A stretch of 64,000 nt of DNA from CAG-411 sp963643465 (GTDB lineage Bacteria; Bacillota; Clostridia; Lachnospirales; Lachnospiraceae): contig CAVIJT010000003.1 of assembly GCA_963643465.1 (NCBI GenBank), positions 124,001 through 188,000 of the forward strand, given 5' to 3'. The notes below the pieces were generated by a model. That model worked only from the letters and a program-made list of their open reading frames with translations, was not told where the DNA came from and did no database searches. Position numbers and translations under genes: made by a program. Below are positions 8,654 through 19,000 of this stretch, piece by piece. Numbering within the stretch: position 1 is the stretch's first letter; each line of letters opens with the position of its first letter.

Positions 8654-9847
8654 TCAACTGGAAGTTCCAGAGTGGTTTTCAATGGCATAAGTAATTACGT
8701 CATTGTTTGCGTTGTTGCAAGTTATGGTCACATCGGATTGAGATATCATAGCATTTGTTACTTCAAAAGGCAAACAAAGCGTTACATATCCTTTCAATGT
8801 TCTGTGAAGGATTGTTTTTGAAAAACGATAGTTTCCTGGTTCTAAATCATATACATCTTTTAGGTTTGTGGTTAATTCCGCTTTTTCTCCTACCGATATA
8901 GGCACAAATACCATAGGAATATTTACTATTCGATCTGGAACTACAGGAACCCATTCTCCGTTGACTTCTTTTTCTAGATTATGGTTATAACTGTATTCCA
9001 CATCATCTATGCCTTGGTTCTCAATTGTGTAACTGATTCTACCGTTCTCATAACTATTCAAAGTCATGCTGATTCCTTCTGCGGAAACTGTAATTGCAGT
9101 TCCGGTGACTGGTTCAGCAGATGCAGTAGCGGAAGGCTCTGGGCTTGCAGAAACTGTAACAGTAGCAGAAGGGGCTGGACTTGCTGTTTGCGTACTGTCA
9201 GAAGGAGTGGCAGAAGGCATTGGAGTTGCTGTTTTCGCACTTTCTGTTGGAATAGCAGAAGGTTTAGGAGTTGCCGTTTCCACGCTTTCTGTTGGAGTTA
9301 CAGAAGGTTTAGGAGTTGCCGTTGCTGCGCTTTCTGTTGGAGTTACAGAAGGTTCAGGGGTTGCTGTTTCTGCACTATCAGAAGGAGTCACAGAAGGCAC
9401 TGGAGTTGTTGTTGCTACACTGCTAACTGTAGTAGCAGAAGGAGTAGGACTTACGGTTATTCCGCTGTTAGATACAGTCACAGATATGGCAGGGTTGGTA
9501 GTTACAGTTGGTGTAACCGATACTTTCGGTTTATTAGTAACTTTTTTTATGGTTACACGAATTACTGCTGTTTTTTTACCTGCAGTTGCTTTGATTTTGC
9601 AACTACCTGCTTTTTTCGCTGTAATTTTAGCTTTTTTTGCTGTCAATTTTTTTACGGTAGCAATCTTTTTGTTGGAAGATTTCCATGTTACAGATTTGTT
9701 TGCCTTTACTGTTTTTGTTGCACCTACTTTCATAGAAAGTTTGTTGCTTGATAAAGTAAGTTTAGTGGCAGCATCTGCATTCGATACAGGGAAAATAGCT
9801 GAAAATGTTAGTGATAAAAGTAAAATAGGGGTCATTAATTTTTTCAT
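8654..9847 (-). CDS. Secreted BIG2 / proline-threonine repeat protein
   Basis: A 397-residue exported protein. It has a signal peptide cleaved around NADAA, a Lys-rich BIG2-like domain (about 28-103, VTWKSSNKKIATVKKL), and a Pro/Thr/Ser linker. The linker carries about five 15-residue repeats of the type SAETATPEPSVTPTE. An Ig-like domain follows (DVYDLEPGNYRFSKT) and then what reads like the start of a second copy (DVTITCNNANN..TYAIENHSG). The protein stops abruptly at HSGTSS. A one-base shift near 8655-8660 would extend it with VDATVTE, so a late frameshift is possible. The ribosome site AGAAAGGACG lies upstream of the ATG. Wall-associated or adhesive role is inferred. Confidence 0.75.
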   Translation of the reverse strand: MKKLMTPILLLSLTFSAIFPVSNADAATKLTLSSNKLSMKVGATKTVKANKSVTWKSSNKKIATVKKLTAKKAKITAKKAGSCKIKATAGKKTAVIRVTIKKVTNKPKVSVTPTVTTNPAISVTVSNSGITVSPTPSATTVSSVATTTPVPSVTPSDSAETATPEPSVTPTESAATATPKPSVTPTESVETATPKPSAIPTESAKTATPMPSATPSDSTQTASPAPSATVTVSASPEPSATASAEPVTGTAITVSAEGISMTLNSYENGRISYTIENQGIDDVEYSYNHNLEKEVNGEWVPVVPDRIVNIPMVFVPISVGEKAELTTNLKDVYDLEPGNYRFSKTILHRTLKGYVTLCLPFEVTNAMISQSDVTITCNNANNDVITYAIENHSGTSS

Positions 9848-10147
9848 TTTAAACGTCCTTTCTTATTTTTGTATTAAAGAAAAATATAGCATTTTTTTGT
9901 GTACTTTTTATGGCATTTTCTATTTTATCTATCAAGGAAATGTTTCTATTGAGCAGAATTGAACTACCAATGAATTTTATACGTCTTTTATGTATCCAGA
10001 TATTACCAGATATAAGCAAAACAGCATAAGCCCAATTAAGGGGGAGTTTAATGCGAAATATATAGAAAAAACCATTTCCTTTTTTTGGGGAAAAGAGTAT
10101 AATAAAATTATACATTACGGACATGACATAAGAAGGGGGATTAGACT
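9848..10147. other. Divergent intergenic region
   Basis: A 300-base AT-rich gap between divergent genes. A plausible -10 TATAAT lies at 10098-10103 for the rightward gene, with no convincing -35. I see no RNA gene or repeat here. Confidence 0.5.
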
Positions 10148-12502
10148 ATGGCATTAACGATGAACACAGTGAATCAAGTAGCAAAAGGCTCTCTGTTGTA
10201 CGTGCAGAATGCAGAGGTAGAGAGTGTCAGTTTGGTTGTCAAAGGAAGGGTATTGGTATACAATTCGGGAACCAAAATTATATGTGGACCGGGTAGTTTT
10301 TTAGGGGTGAGCGATTTAGTATCGGGAAAGTATGCAGCTAATTATTATGTGGCAGAGGATGCGCAGGTTTTTCCAGTTGCAGCAAAGAATTTAGAACATA
10401 TGGAAGATATTTTAGAGAATCGGACAGATTACCGGGCAACTATAGTAATGGCGTTAAGTCGTCAGATTGTAGAATTATATAAAGTGTATAGTATATTGGA
10501 TAAGGGAGCTGCTTCTTTAAAGCATTTTCTGGAGGAATGTTATAGTACCTATCAGGAGATTGGGAAGAAGAATAGCATGACAATTACAAAGATTGCAGGG
10601 ATTGAAGAACTTCCGGAAGTGGAATTGCCTACCGAGATGGAAGACACCATTAAGGCTGCAAAATATTACATGGAATGTATCACCCTTCCAGCTGAGTTAC
10701 AGAAGAAATATTATTCACATGGAAGTTCTATTGCCATACATCACATGGAAGAACAGATTAACATAATCGGCGATTTCCAAGAGTGTTGTGAGATTTTGGC
10801 AAGTCATGTGCAAAACTTATTTCAGGGAGTGGCTAGTTCGGATAGCGACTGCCTGTTTAATGCAGCAGCACAGATGGCATTGGATATGAAAAAAATTCGG
10901 GTGGATATGGGACCAATTTTAAAATTGGTAAATTCTATCAAAGAAAAGACAAAAGAAGTAGAGAGTTTTCTCATTTCTAAGACCGGAAAGAAATTGGATA
11001 TCGAGAAAGAAAAAATGGAGCAGATTTATGCTTTAATTGGTGAGGAAACCGAAGAAACGGATGTTTCTGAAGATGAGGAAGTAAGTGCAGAAACCGCAGT
11101 CCGTTATGCTGGAGTGGACACAGAAACAATCGAGAAAGAACTTACTGGTTCTCTTGGAAAATTATTGGCATATTCTCAGTTAGAAGAGGAGAAGTGTACA
11201 AAGTTCCAGCAAAATGTGATGGCATTTATGAATATGAGTGATAAGGCAAGTACCGAAGATGATGCCAGAAAAATTCGTAAAAACATTGCCAATGGATTTT
11301 ATGAAATGTACGAGGCAATTTTTATTCGTGATTATAAGGAAAAGAGCAACAATCGTCTGATTGATTTGTTCTTGCTTTATGGATTTGTGGATGAACGATT
11401 GCTTACAAAGGAACAGTTAATTGAATTGTACTGTTTGGAAGATCACAATAATGAGCAGGGACCATGTAAAGTGTATAACAGTAAGCAATGGTTGACTGCT
11501 GTATTTGAAGGAAAGAAAGAGCCTTCCAAGAGTGAGTTTGATATGGATTACAATGAGACTCTTCGTGATATGAAGAAGAGTGGTCAGCTTACAGAGGAAC
11601 AGATGAAAGCAGATCAACAGGATCAAATGAAGAAACTGCAATATGAGATTCGTAATATGTTCCGTTATAACAGTAAAGTAGTTAGTGGACAGATTAGTAT
11701 TTTTGTTCCAATTTTGTATAAGGATTCCTTTATGGGACACTTGGATCAGAGTCTTTTGACTACAAATGAGGTAAACAATATTATTAAAAAGATTACTGCG
11801 GTAGACTTCTCTTTGTTTTATCGGGAAGGTATGCAGAATGATCCTGAGCATGGTATTAACAAAGAATACATACAGCAAGAAGTTTATCCGGATATTATTT
11901 TGTTGCCAAACTATGGTTCCAATGGAGCCATGTGGCAGGAAATTGAAGGAAGAAAGAGAAATTCACACGGACGCTTCCTATTCCCTATTTTTGTGGAGAA
12001 TGATATGGAAGAGGTATTTATAAAAGTGTGTGGACGATTCCGTTGGGAACTTTGCCGAACCATTCAGGGTGCCACTTGGAATGATGTAAAAGTGAAATCT
12101 TTAACATCAGAATATGTAGATTACATTCAGTTCTATAAGAAGAATCGTGCTTTATCTGAGGAGAGAAGAGAAAAGTTAAAATTACAGATTCAAAAAGGTA
12201 GAGGAAATACCAGAGAGGTATTTGTAATTGATTATCTTCTTTGGGTGAAAAATGAATGTACTGGTTCTATGCGTCTTAATAAAGTATCTCGTGAGATTTT
12301 GGCAAGTTATTGTCCATTTAAGAAGGAGATTCGAGACCGCTTAGCTTCTCAGCCATTGTTTGAAGAAGCAATGCAGAAGTTTAACCGTGAGCGAGCAAAG
12401 AAAGTAAAAGATTTGGATCTTCGTTATCGTACACTTGAGACAAAGAAGGTGCAGTTGACTCCAGAAATGGAAAAGACGTTGGAATTTTACAGAGATTTAT
12501 AA
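10148..12502 (+). CDS. Protein with cyclic-nucleotide-binding-like N-terminus, function unknown
   Basis: A 784-residue cytosolic protein with no signal peptide or membrane segment. Residues 10-95 resemble a Crp-type cyclic nucleotide-binding beta-roll (KGSLLYVQNAEVESVSLVVKGRV, then GPGSFLGVSDLVSG), but no DNA-binding domain follows. The rest is mostly helical and partly acidic. Its C-terminal third contains unusual conserved-looking blocks (ILLPNYGSNGAMWQEIEGR, GRFRWELCRTIQGATWNDV). I do not recognise a catalytic motif. It stands alone, with a strong terminator at 12527. A nucleotide- or stress-sensing role would be a guess. Confidence 0.55.
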   Translation: MALTMNTVNQVAKGSLLYVQNAEVESVSLVVKGRVLVYNSGTKIICGPGSFLGVSDLVSGKYAANYYVAEDAQVFPVAAKNLEHMEDILENRTDYRATIVMALSRQIVELYKVYSILDKGAASLKHFLEECYSTYQEIGKKNSMTITKIAGIEELPEVELPTEMEDTIKAAKYYMECITLPAELQKKYYSHGSSIAIHHMEEQINIIGDFQECCEILASHVQNLFQGVASSDSDCLFNAAAQMALDMKKIRVDMGPILKLVNSIKEKTKEVESFLISKTGKKLDIEKEKMEQIYALIGEETEETDVSEDEEVSAETAVRYAGVDTETIEKELTGSLGKLLAYSQLEEEKCTKFQQNVMAFMNMSDKASTEDDARKIRKNIANGFYEMYEAIFIRDYKEKSNNRLIDLFLLYGFVDERLLTKEQLIELYCLEDHNNEQGPCKVYNSKQWLTAVFEGKKEPSKSEFDMDYNETLRDMKKSGQLTEEQMKADQQDQMKKLQYEIRNMFRYNSKVVSGQISIFVPILYKDSFMGHLDQSLLTTNEVNNIIKKITAVDFSLFYREGMQNDPEHGINKEYIQQEVYPDIILLPNYGSNGAMWQEIEGRKRNSHGRFLFPIFVENDMEEVFIKVCGRFRWELCRTIQGATWNDVKVKSLTSEYVDYIQFYKKNRALSEERREKLKLQIQKGRGNTREVFVIDYLLWVKNECTGSMRLNKVSREILASYCPFKKEIRDRLASQPLFEEAMQKFNRERAKKVKDLDLRYRTLETKKVQLTPEMEKTLEFYRDL

Positions 12503-12526
12503 TAGAAAAGGGCTACTTGCATAAAC

Positions 12527-12573
12527 AAATAGGTGACTACAAAACTTTTTAGTTTTGCAGTCACCTATTTTCA
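12527..12573 (+). terminator. Bidirectional hairpin terminator
   Basis: A long stem AAATAGGTGAC..CAAAACT pairs with AGTTTTGCAGTCACCTATTT around the loop TTTTT. It lies between convergent genes and has T-rich flanks on both strands. Confidence 0.85.
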
Positions 12574-12575
12574 TG

Positions 12576-12998
12576 TTAGTTCTTATTCCAGTTACTTTCT
12601 TCGGCAGCAGCAGAAGGTTTCTTTTGATTTTTTCTTTTTTGTTCTAAGTAGTTTATCTTAGGTGGAGTTACATCTAGTAATTTTATTACAGCTTCTTGCA
12701 TTTCGGGATGGCTGCGGAATTTTTGAATCAAGTCTTTTTCCAGTGTGCTTAGAGGAAATATATTTTCTTGTGCTTCTCGATATCCAAAGGCGGACAATAT
12801 ATCTTTAATTTCATACAATTCGCATAAAAACATTAAAGTATCTGCATCTGGTTGCGTTGCACCACTTTCCCAACCATAAATTGTTTTTGGAGCAAAATGG
12901 TATCCGTGTTCAGCTAATATATCGGCAACCTGTTGGACCGTTAAATTACGAAGTTTTCGATATTGCTTTAATACAAGAGCAATGTTTGGATTTTTCAT
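12576..12998 (-). CDS. XRE-family helix-turn-helix regulator
   Basis: A 140-residue protein with an N-terminal Cro/C1-type HTH at about residues 6-65 (LKQYRKLRNLTVQQVADIL, then KTIYGWESGATQPDADTL). The C-terminal tail is charged and of unknown function. I begin it at ATG 12998 because AAGGAG stands 10 bases upstream; the ATG at 13019 would place the site inside the gene. It is divergent from the small HTH gene and the Ssp defence operon. The two promoters are back to back in 13062-13159, so it is a natural candidate regulator of that operon, which is inference from position. Confidence 0.8.
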   Translation of the reverse strand: MKNPNIALVLKQYRKLRNLTVQQVADILAEHGYHFAPKTIYGWESGATQPDADTLMFLCELYEIKDILSAFGYREAQENIFPLSTLEKDLIQKFRSHPEMQEAVIKLLDVTPPKINYLEQKRKNQKKPSAAAEESNWNKN

Positions 12999-13061
12999 GT
13001 TGTATTTTCTCCTTCTCATCCTATGTTAGGTGGGTAAATGTGAACAGTTACCAATAGTTAC

Positions 13062-13090
13062 ACTTTATCAATGGGAAAATTGTTTGTCAA
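13062..13090 (-). promoter_or_regulatory. Promoter of the XRE regulator gene
   Basis: On the minus strand TTGACA (13085-13090) and TAAAGT (13062-13067) are separated by 17 bp. Just downstream the direct repeat GTAACT-ATTG-GTAACT (13043-13063 region) could be an operator for the regulator itself. Confidence 0.7.
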
Positions 13091-13130
13091 CGGTACAATA
13101 AGAATTCTTTAATGGAAAGAAAAACTAAGT

Positions 13131-13159
13131 TTGACATTCTTTGTAAACAGGAATAAAAT
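13131..13159 (+). promoter_or_regulatory. Promoter of the Ssp defence operon
   Basis: TTGACA at 13131-13136 and TAAAAT at 13154-13159 with a 17-bp spacer. The first gene served is the small HTH gene at 13218. Confidence 0.75.
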
Positions 13160-13217
13160 AAAGAAAAGTGTCCTTTTTTTCCGGATAAAAAGAAAAAACA
13201 GCAAATGAGGTAGAAAT

Positions 13218-13415
13218 ATGGATATGAAAAGTAAAATCATTGCGTATATAGAAACTCAAAAGATATCAAAAGTTCAAATGGCACAGGAACTTCATATGGA
13301 TTTAGATAAATTTGAACAAGGAAATACCTTAGACTGGACTGCGGAAGAACTTTTGAAGATATGTGTATACATACAAGCCAATCCGGAACAATTTTATGAT
13401 AGAAAGTTATATTAG
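13218..13415 (+). CDS. Small HTH-like protein leading the Ssp operon
   Basis: A 65-residue protein whose residues 10-55 look like a short XRE-type helix-turn-helix (ISKVQMAQELHMDLDKFEQG, then WTAEELLKICVYIQANPEQF). It lacks room for any other domain. Its start has GAGGTAG about 7 bases upstream. It ends 14 bases before the PP-loop ATPase gene, so it is the first gene of the operon. A regulatory role, perhaps with the divergent XRE protein, is inferred. Confidence 0.65.
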   Translation: MDMKSKIIAYIETQKISKVQMAQELHMDLDKFEQGNTLDWTAEELLKICVYIQANPEQFYDRKLY

Positions 13416-13429
13416 GAAGGGGATATCCG

Positions 13430-15166
13430 ATGATATGGTATCGCTGTGAAAAGGAAGAGTTAGAAGTGAAGAGCAGCATTTGTCCCCATTGTGGTGGGCG
13501 GGCATATCCACAGAAATCTGAAATTTATTGGTGTGAATGCTGTAAAGTTCCCACTTACGAAAAACGTTGTCCGGCTTGTCAGCAGGATGGTAAAAAAATA
13601 GCAACCGATGTACGTCCAGTTTTTCCACAGGAACGATTGCTTTTGGAAGTGATTTTGGAACAGCAAAAGGGATGTGGGGAAGTAAATTTACAGGGGAAAT
13701 CTGTTTGGAATGGAACAGGAAACCATTATTATGCAGATGGAAAAGGATTAAATGTAAAAATAAGTGATTTACCTCAGTTAGACATAGACAAAGTAAGAAA
13801 AGCATATGAGGAAAGATGCCAAAAAAAGCTGGACGTTTATGAAGAAATTTTCGAAGAGGAACGGAAGCGATTTGTTGCAGTAAATGAAAGTCATTTACAA
13901 CAAATTGCATTCGATGCTTTGTCTTACATAAAAAGTTTGGAAGAAAGATATTCGGTAAAAGATATGATGATTTCCTTTTCTGGCGGAAAAGATTCTACAG
14001 TAGTGGCAGATTTGGTTACTAGAGCATTGGGGGATGGAAGTAAAAAAATTTTGCATATTTTTGGTGACACGACGCTTGAATTTCCTATGACATATGAATA
14101 TGTAAAGCGGTATAAGGAAAATCACAGACAGACACCAGTATTGTCTTCCAGAAATAAAGACAAAGACTTTTTTCAGTTGTGTCAGCAAATAGGACCGCCT
14201 AGTCGTGTAATGCGTTGGTGTTGTACGATTTTTAAGACAGGTGCTATTACAAGGAAGATTGAAAAAGTGGTAGGAAAGAAAAGTCATATTGTCACATTTT
14301 ATGGAATCCGCAGAAGTGAGTCTGTAAGCCGTAGTAAATATGCGAGAGAATCCGAAAGCCCCAAGATTGCGAAACAGACAGTCGTTTCTCCTATTATAGA
14401 TTGGTACGATTTTGATGTGTGGTTGTATTTGTTGGGAAGAGAGGTAGATTTTAACGATGCTTATCGTTTAGGATATGCTAGAGTTGGGTGCTGGTGTTGT
14501 CCTAATAATAGCTTGTGGTCAGAATTTTTATCAAAGATTCACATGGAAAAACAGTATAGTGAATTTCGTAATTTACTTATTGATTTTGCAAAACGGATTG
14601 GAAAGCCGGATGCCAAACAGTATGTGGATGACGGAAAATGGAAGGCAAGACAGGGGGGCAATGGAGTAGAGATGGCACAAAAATCTGTCATTTCTTTTGC
14701 GCCTTGTGCCACAGAGGAAAATGCCTTTAATTATGAATTACAGCGACCAATTTGTGAAGAATTTTATGAATTATTTAAGCCTTTTGGAACACTGAATTTT
14801 CATATGGGAAATAAGAAATTAGGGGAAGTGTTTGTGCTAGATCGGATGGGACAACCACTTCTTAAATTGCAGGGGCGTGTAGGAAAAAAACAGCTAAAAG
14901 TTACCATTTATCAAACGAGGCTTGCGGGAGCAAAGAATTTGAAGGGTGCGGAAGAGAAAATCAAATGTCAGTTGACAAAGTATCAGATGTGTATGGGATG
15001 TCTTGCTTGTGAAGGGGTCTGCCGTTTTGATGCCATTACCATTCGGGAAAAGGATGGGGGAATTTCTTACCGTATTGATGAAAATAAGTGCAAACAGTGT
15101 GGAGCATGTGTGGGACATTTCATTGCAGGATGCTATATGAGAAAGGTACTGGCAATAAAGAGATAG
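13430..15166 (+). CDS. sspD: SspD-like PAPS-reductase-family ATP pyrophosphatase with zinc ribbon and ferredoxin domain
   Basis: A 578-residue three-part protein. Residues 5-55 form a cysteine-rich zinc-ribbon region (C6, C18, C21, C35, C37, C47, C50). Residues 175-400 are a PAPS reductase/PP-loop domain with SGGKDS at 184-189. The C-terminus is a two-cluster ferredoxin domain (CMGCLACEGVC and CKQCGACVG). In the known Ssp phosphorothioation system SspD is a PP-loop ATPase that energises sulfur insertion into DNA. Here the enzyme carries extra metal sites fused to it, reminiscent of the iron-sulfur protein DndC. The next gene, 15 bases on, is DUF4007 (sspB), which supports the assignment. Name by family and context. 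Confidence 0.85.
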   Translation: MIWYRCEKEELEVKSSICPHCGGRAYPQKSEIYWCECCKVPTYEKRCPACQQDGKKIATDVRPVFPQERLLLEVILEQQKGCGEVNLQGKSVWNGTGNHYYADGKGLNVKISDLPQLDIDKVRKAYEERCQKKLDVYEEIFEEERKRFVAVNESHLQQIAFDALSYIKSLEERYSVKDMMISFSGGKDSTVVADLVTRALGDGSKKILHIFGDTTLEFPMTYEYVKRYKENHRQTPVLSSRNKDKDFFQLCQQIGPPSRVMRWCCTIFKTGAITRKIEKVVGKKSHIVTFYGIRRSESVSRSKYARESESPKIAKQTVVSPIIDWYDFDVWLYLLGREVDFNDAYRLGYARVGCWCCPNNSLWSEFLSKIHMEKQYSEFRNLLIDFAKRIGKPDAKQYVDDGKWKARQGGNGVEMAQKSVISFAPCATEENAFNYELQRPICEEFYELFKPFGTLNFHMGNKKLGEVFVLDRMGQPLLKLQGRVGKKQLKVTIYQTRLAGAKNLKGAEEKIKCQLTKYQMCMGCLACEGVCRFDAITIREKDGGISYRIDENKCKQCGACVGHFIAGCYMRKVLAIKR

Positions 15167-15181
15167 GAAAGGAACCAAAGA

Positions 15182-16054
15182 ATGGAAAAGAAAGTAAAAC
15201 TGAAAGGGCATGAAACTTTTTGCTTGCGAGAGGGATGGCTGCAAAAAGGTATGGAAGAAGTGCAGAAAAATCAAAGAGTGTTTTCTGTGATGAGTGGAGC
15301 AGATGCCTTGGGAGTAGGAAGTAATATGGCAAAAGCCATTCGATATTGGTTGAAGGCCTCATTGCTTGCAAAAGATAGACAGGGAGTGGGAACTCTTTTG
15401 ACTGAATTTGGAGAAATGGTGTATGAGTGTGACCCTTATGTGGAAGAGTTTTTTACGCTTTGGTGTTTGCATATTAATTTAGCATCCAATAAGACCCTTG
15501 CTACAAGTTGGTATGTATTTTTTAATCAGTGTAAGCTAGATACCTTTACTAGAAGTGAGCTGGAACTGGTACAGACAGAACATCTTTGCAAATATGCGGA
15601 GACAGATGAGCTAAGTGAACGTTCTATTAAGGATGACTGTAGTGTGATTTTGCAGATGTATGCCAGAGAGTATTTGGAAAAAGGTGATCCGGAAGATAAA
15701 AAGAAATGTCCATTTACCAGACTGGGATTGCTTCGAAAGAACGGAAATACATATAAAAGAGAGAAGCCAGATTTGCGACATTTTCCGGAAGAGGTGGTAT
15801 TGTATTTGCTTGCTGTAATGTTTGAGGGAGAGGATGCAATCAGCATGGAAGAGTTTTACCATGGAACGAATGGTGTGGCAGCATTGCTTGGAATTGGTGT
15901 GGCAGATTATCAGGATTGTTTGGATGAACTTGCAAAGAAAGGATATTTGCTTTTAAACCGAACGGCAGGACTGGATATGATTTATTGGAATAAGGAACAG
16001 TATGAAAAGCCATTGACAAAGGAACAGGTTATGAAAAAGTATTACGAGAACTAG
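15182..16054 (+). CDS. sspB: SspB-like DUF4007 protein
   Basis: A 290-residue protein that begins with the hallmark DUF4007 pattern: LKGHETFCLREGWLQKG, later GVGSNMAKAIRYWLKASLLA and WCLHINLASNKTLATSWYVFFN. DUF4007 proteins sit beside PAPS-reductase-like genes. SspB of Vibrio is of this family and is described as the DNA-nicking member of the phosphorothioation machinery. The C-terminal 70 residues look like a winged helix (MEEFYHGTNGVAALLGI). Start has GGAAAGGAA upstream. It sits tightly between sspD (15-base gap) and sspC (11-base gap). Confidence 0.9.
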   Translation: MEKKVKLKGHETFCLREGWLQKGMEEVQKNQRVFSVMSGADALGVGSNMAKAIRYWLKASLLAKDRQGVGTLLTEFGEMVYECDPYVEEFFTLWCLHINLASNKTLATSWYVFFNQCKLDTFTRSELELVQTEHLCKYAETDELSERSIKDDCSVILQMYAREYLEKGDPEDKKKCPFTRLGLLRKNGNTYKREKPDLRHFPEEVVLYLLAVMFEGEDAISMEEFYHGTNGVAALLGIGVADYQDCLDELAKKGYLLLNRTAGLDMIYWNKEQYEKPLTKEQVMKKYYEN

Positions 16055-16065
16055 GAGAGTAGAAT

Positions 16066-19000
16066 ATGCAGCAATTAAAAGAGATAATCCATATAAATAA
16101 GACTTTTCAAAAATCTATTAATTTGCGTCTGAACTACAATGATGAGGAAAAAATAGATGGGTATATTCCCACTACAGCTTCTGTTCAGATTTTGAAAAAG
16201 TATATGGAACAAATGGTACATGGAGGGGTTCGCTCTTCTATTTTGATAGGACCTTATGGGAAGGGAAAATCTCATTTGCTTTTAGTATTGCTGGCATTAT
16301 TATCAAAAAAGAACCGAGAGTTTCATCCGTTGGCACTGGAGCGTCTTGTAAATAAATTAAAAAATGTGGACATAGAAGCTGGTACATTGGCAGAGCAGAC
16401 TTTGGCAAAAAACTATTATTTACCAGTGTTAGTTTCTGGTACTCAGCAGGATATAAACCGTACTTTTTTGCTTGCTCTTAGAGAGGCATTGGAGAGAGAA
16501 GGGTTAGATGGACTGATGCCAAGCACTTATTATGAGGAGGCACAAAAGACCATTTTCTTGTGGAAAGAACAATATCCTGCAACGTATGAGCAGTTTGTGA
16601 ACTGTCTTAGAGAGCGTGAAAAAAACATAGAAAGTCATTTGCACGGATTGCAGCATTACGAGGAACCGGAACTTATTTGCTTTCAAGAAATTTATCCGTT
16701 GCTGACAGCGGGAAGTGTGTTTGAACCTATGGTACAGATGGATTTGACAGTTTTATATAAATCTATCAATGAGGCTATTTGTGAACAGTATGGATATAGC
16801 GGAATTGTACTGATTTTTGATGAGTTTAGCAAATTTGTGGAGGGCTATCCCAAGGAGCGTTTTTCTGGAGCAATGGAAATTTTGCAGAGCCTTTGTGAGC
16901 TTGCAAATGATTCAAAAAATCAAGAACTCCATGTGATTTTAGTAGCGCACAAGGCAATGAAAGAGTATAAAAATAAGTTGCCAAAAGAAGTGATTAACGC
17001 ATATACAGGTGTGGAGGGAAGATTGCAGGAAATTTATTTTACCACTTCTCTAAAAAATAGTTATGAACTGATTCAAAATGTTTTGAAAAAAGAAGAAAAG
17101 AGTTTTTCGAAAATAACAAAGTTGCCTGAGTTTCAGCAAATGCAGAGCAAAGCATATACCCTTCCTTATTTTAAGAACCTGTTTTTAAAAGAAGATTTTG
17201 AGAAAATTGTGGCAACGGGCTGCTATCCGCTGACACCGGTTACGGCGTATTTATTGTTAAAAATCAGCGAAATTGCAGTGCAAAATGAGAGAACCGTATT
17301 TACTTTTCTTACCAATGAAGAGCCATATAGTTTGGTGGATGCGTTGGAACATTTGGATGAGACAAAATCCTTTGTCACAGCCGGACAGATTTATGATTAT
17401 TTTTGTCATGTATTTCAAAAAGAAGATAGTACACAGAATATTCATCAGGAATGGTTAAAAGCAGAGTATGCTCTTTCTGTGGAAAAAGGTGCAAAGGAGC
17501 AGGAATTGATTAAAACCTTGGCATTGATTCTAATGGTGGGAAAACAGGATGAAATGTATGCAAAAGACGAGGTGTTATCCATTGGTTGTGGAATGGATGA
17601 GAACGAATTTGACCAAGTTATGGAGGGACTTTGTGCGAGAAATGTAATTTTGTTTCGAAAGCATACAAGAAGTTACGCATTTAAAAATAACATTGGGGTG
17701 GATGTAGATAAGGAAATTGAAAAGCGCATCCAAACCAAATTTGCAAAAATAAATTTGTGTAAAGAGTTGGAGAATATTTCGGAATTGGAGTATGAGTTGC
17801 CAAAACGCTACAATCACAAATACACCATGACAAGATATTTTAGTTATCAATTTATGGAAGAAAAAGATTATCTGGCATTGAGAGATAGTAAGTATTTGTT
17901 TGAGGAAACTTTTTCCGATGGAAAATTGCTGGCAATTCTTAGAGAAGAAGAAAACCGAGTAGAGGAAGTAAAGCAGCAAACCAAAAGGCTTTCTAATCCA
18001 AGAGTTGTGGTGTTGTATCCACAAAGTGCAATTTCTTTGGAACCTTTGGTAAAAAAGATTTTGGCAGTTCGTTCCTTAAAAAATGACAAGGAATTTTTAG
18101 AAGACAATAAGGTGCTGGAACGGGAATTGATTATGTATGAGGAAGATTTGCTGTTTGAATGTAATGTACAGATAGAGCAAGAGTTTCTTCCTATGTATGG
18201 AAATTGTATGGTGCTTCATGAAGAAACTTGTTATGACAAAAAGCGGTTTTTGCAAAAAAAATCAGACTCTAAATTCAATCAGTTTCTTAGTGAGATTTTG
18301 GAGAACTATTATAATCATGCGCCAAAGATTAACAATGAGCTGATTAATCGAAGAATGCTTACCGGGCAGATAAAAAAGGCGCGGTTAAAATTGATTGCGA
18401 ATATTTTAGAGCAACAGGAGTTTCAACAGTATGGAAAGGGAAAAATGGCAGAGGCAACTATTTTTCGAGCAGTATTTTTACGGACTGGAGTATTGGAACT
18501 TGTGTTAGAGGATGAGAGAATTTCTTATCCTTGGGATTTGGGCGTGAAACATGTATTAGATAGAATGCACGCGTTTATTGCGGAGACCGCAAAAGGAGAG
18601 AAGAAATCCTTTGCGCATTTGTATGAAGAACTTCAAGGAAAAAATTATGGAGTGCGCCGGGGTGTGTTGCCTCTCTATTTGGCATATGCACTGGCATTTA
18701 CCCATGGAGAAGAAAATAGTAAAGTTTGGAATTTGCGTACTGGAATGCCCGTACTTTATCTTCGTGACCGGGAAGTGGAGTTAAAACCGGAGGTATTTGA
18801 CAATATTAATGAACATCCGGAAGAATATTATTTATTGCTTGAGCCTGTAAGCGGTGAACGAGATAGTTATTTACAAGCGTTAGAGCAGGCATTTTTGGAG
18901 GACACGAGAGAAGCCTTTGTAAGCAAAAATAAGAGACTTGCCCGAATAACAGATGGTATGTACCGCTGGTATTGCAGTTTACCTCAATGTAGTAGAAATT

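Noticed and set aside
9066..9962. Long plus-strand frames opposite the BIG2/PT-repeat gene (8981-9962)
   Set aside because: They are low-complexity shadows (Val-Ala-Gly or Cys-Arg-Ser repeats) of the real minus-strand gene, which has a signal peptide and ribosome site.
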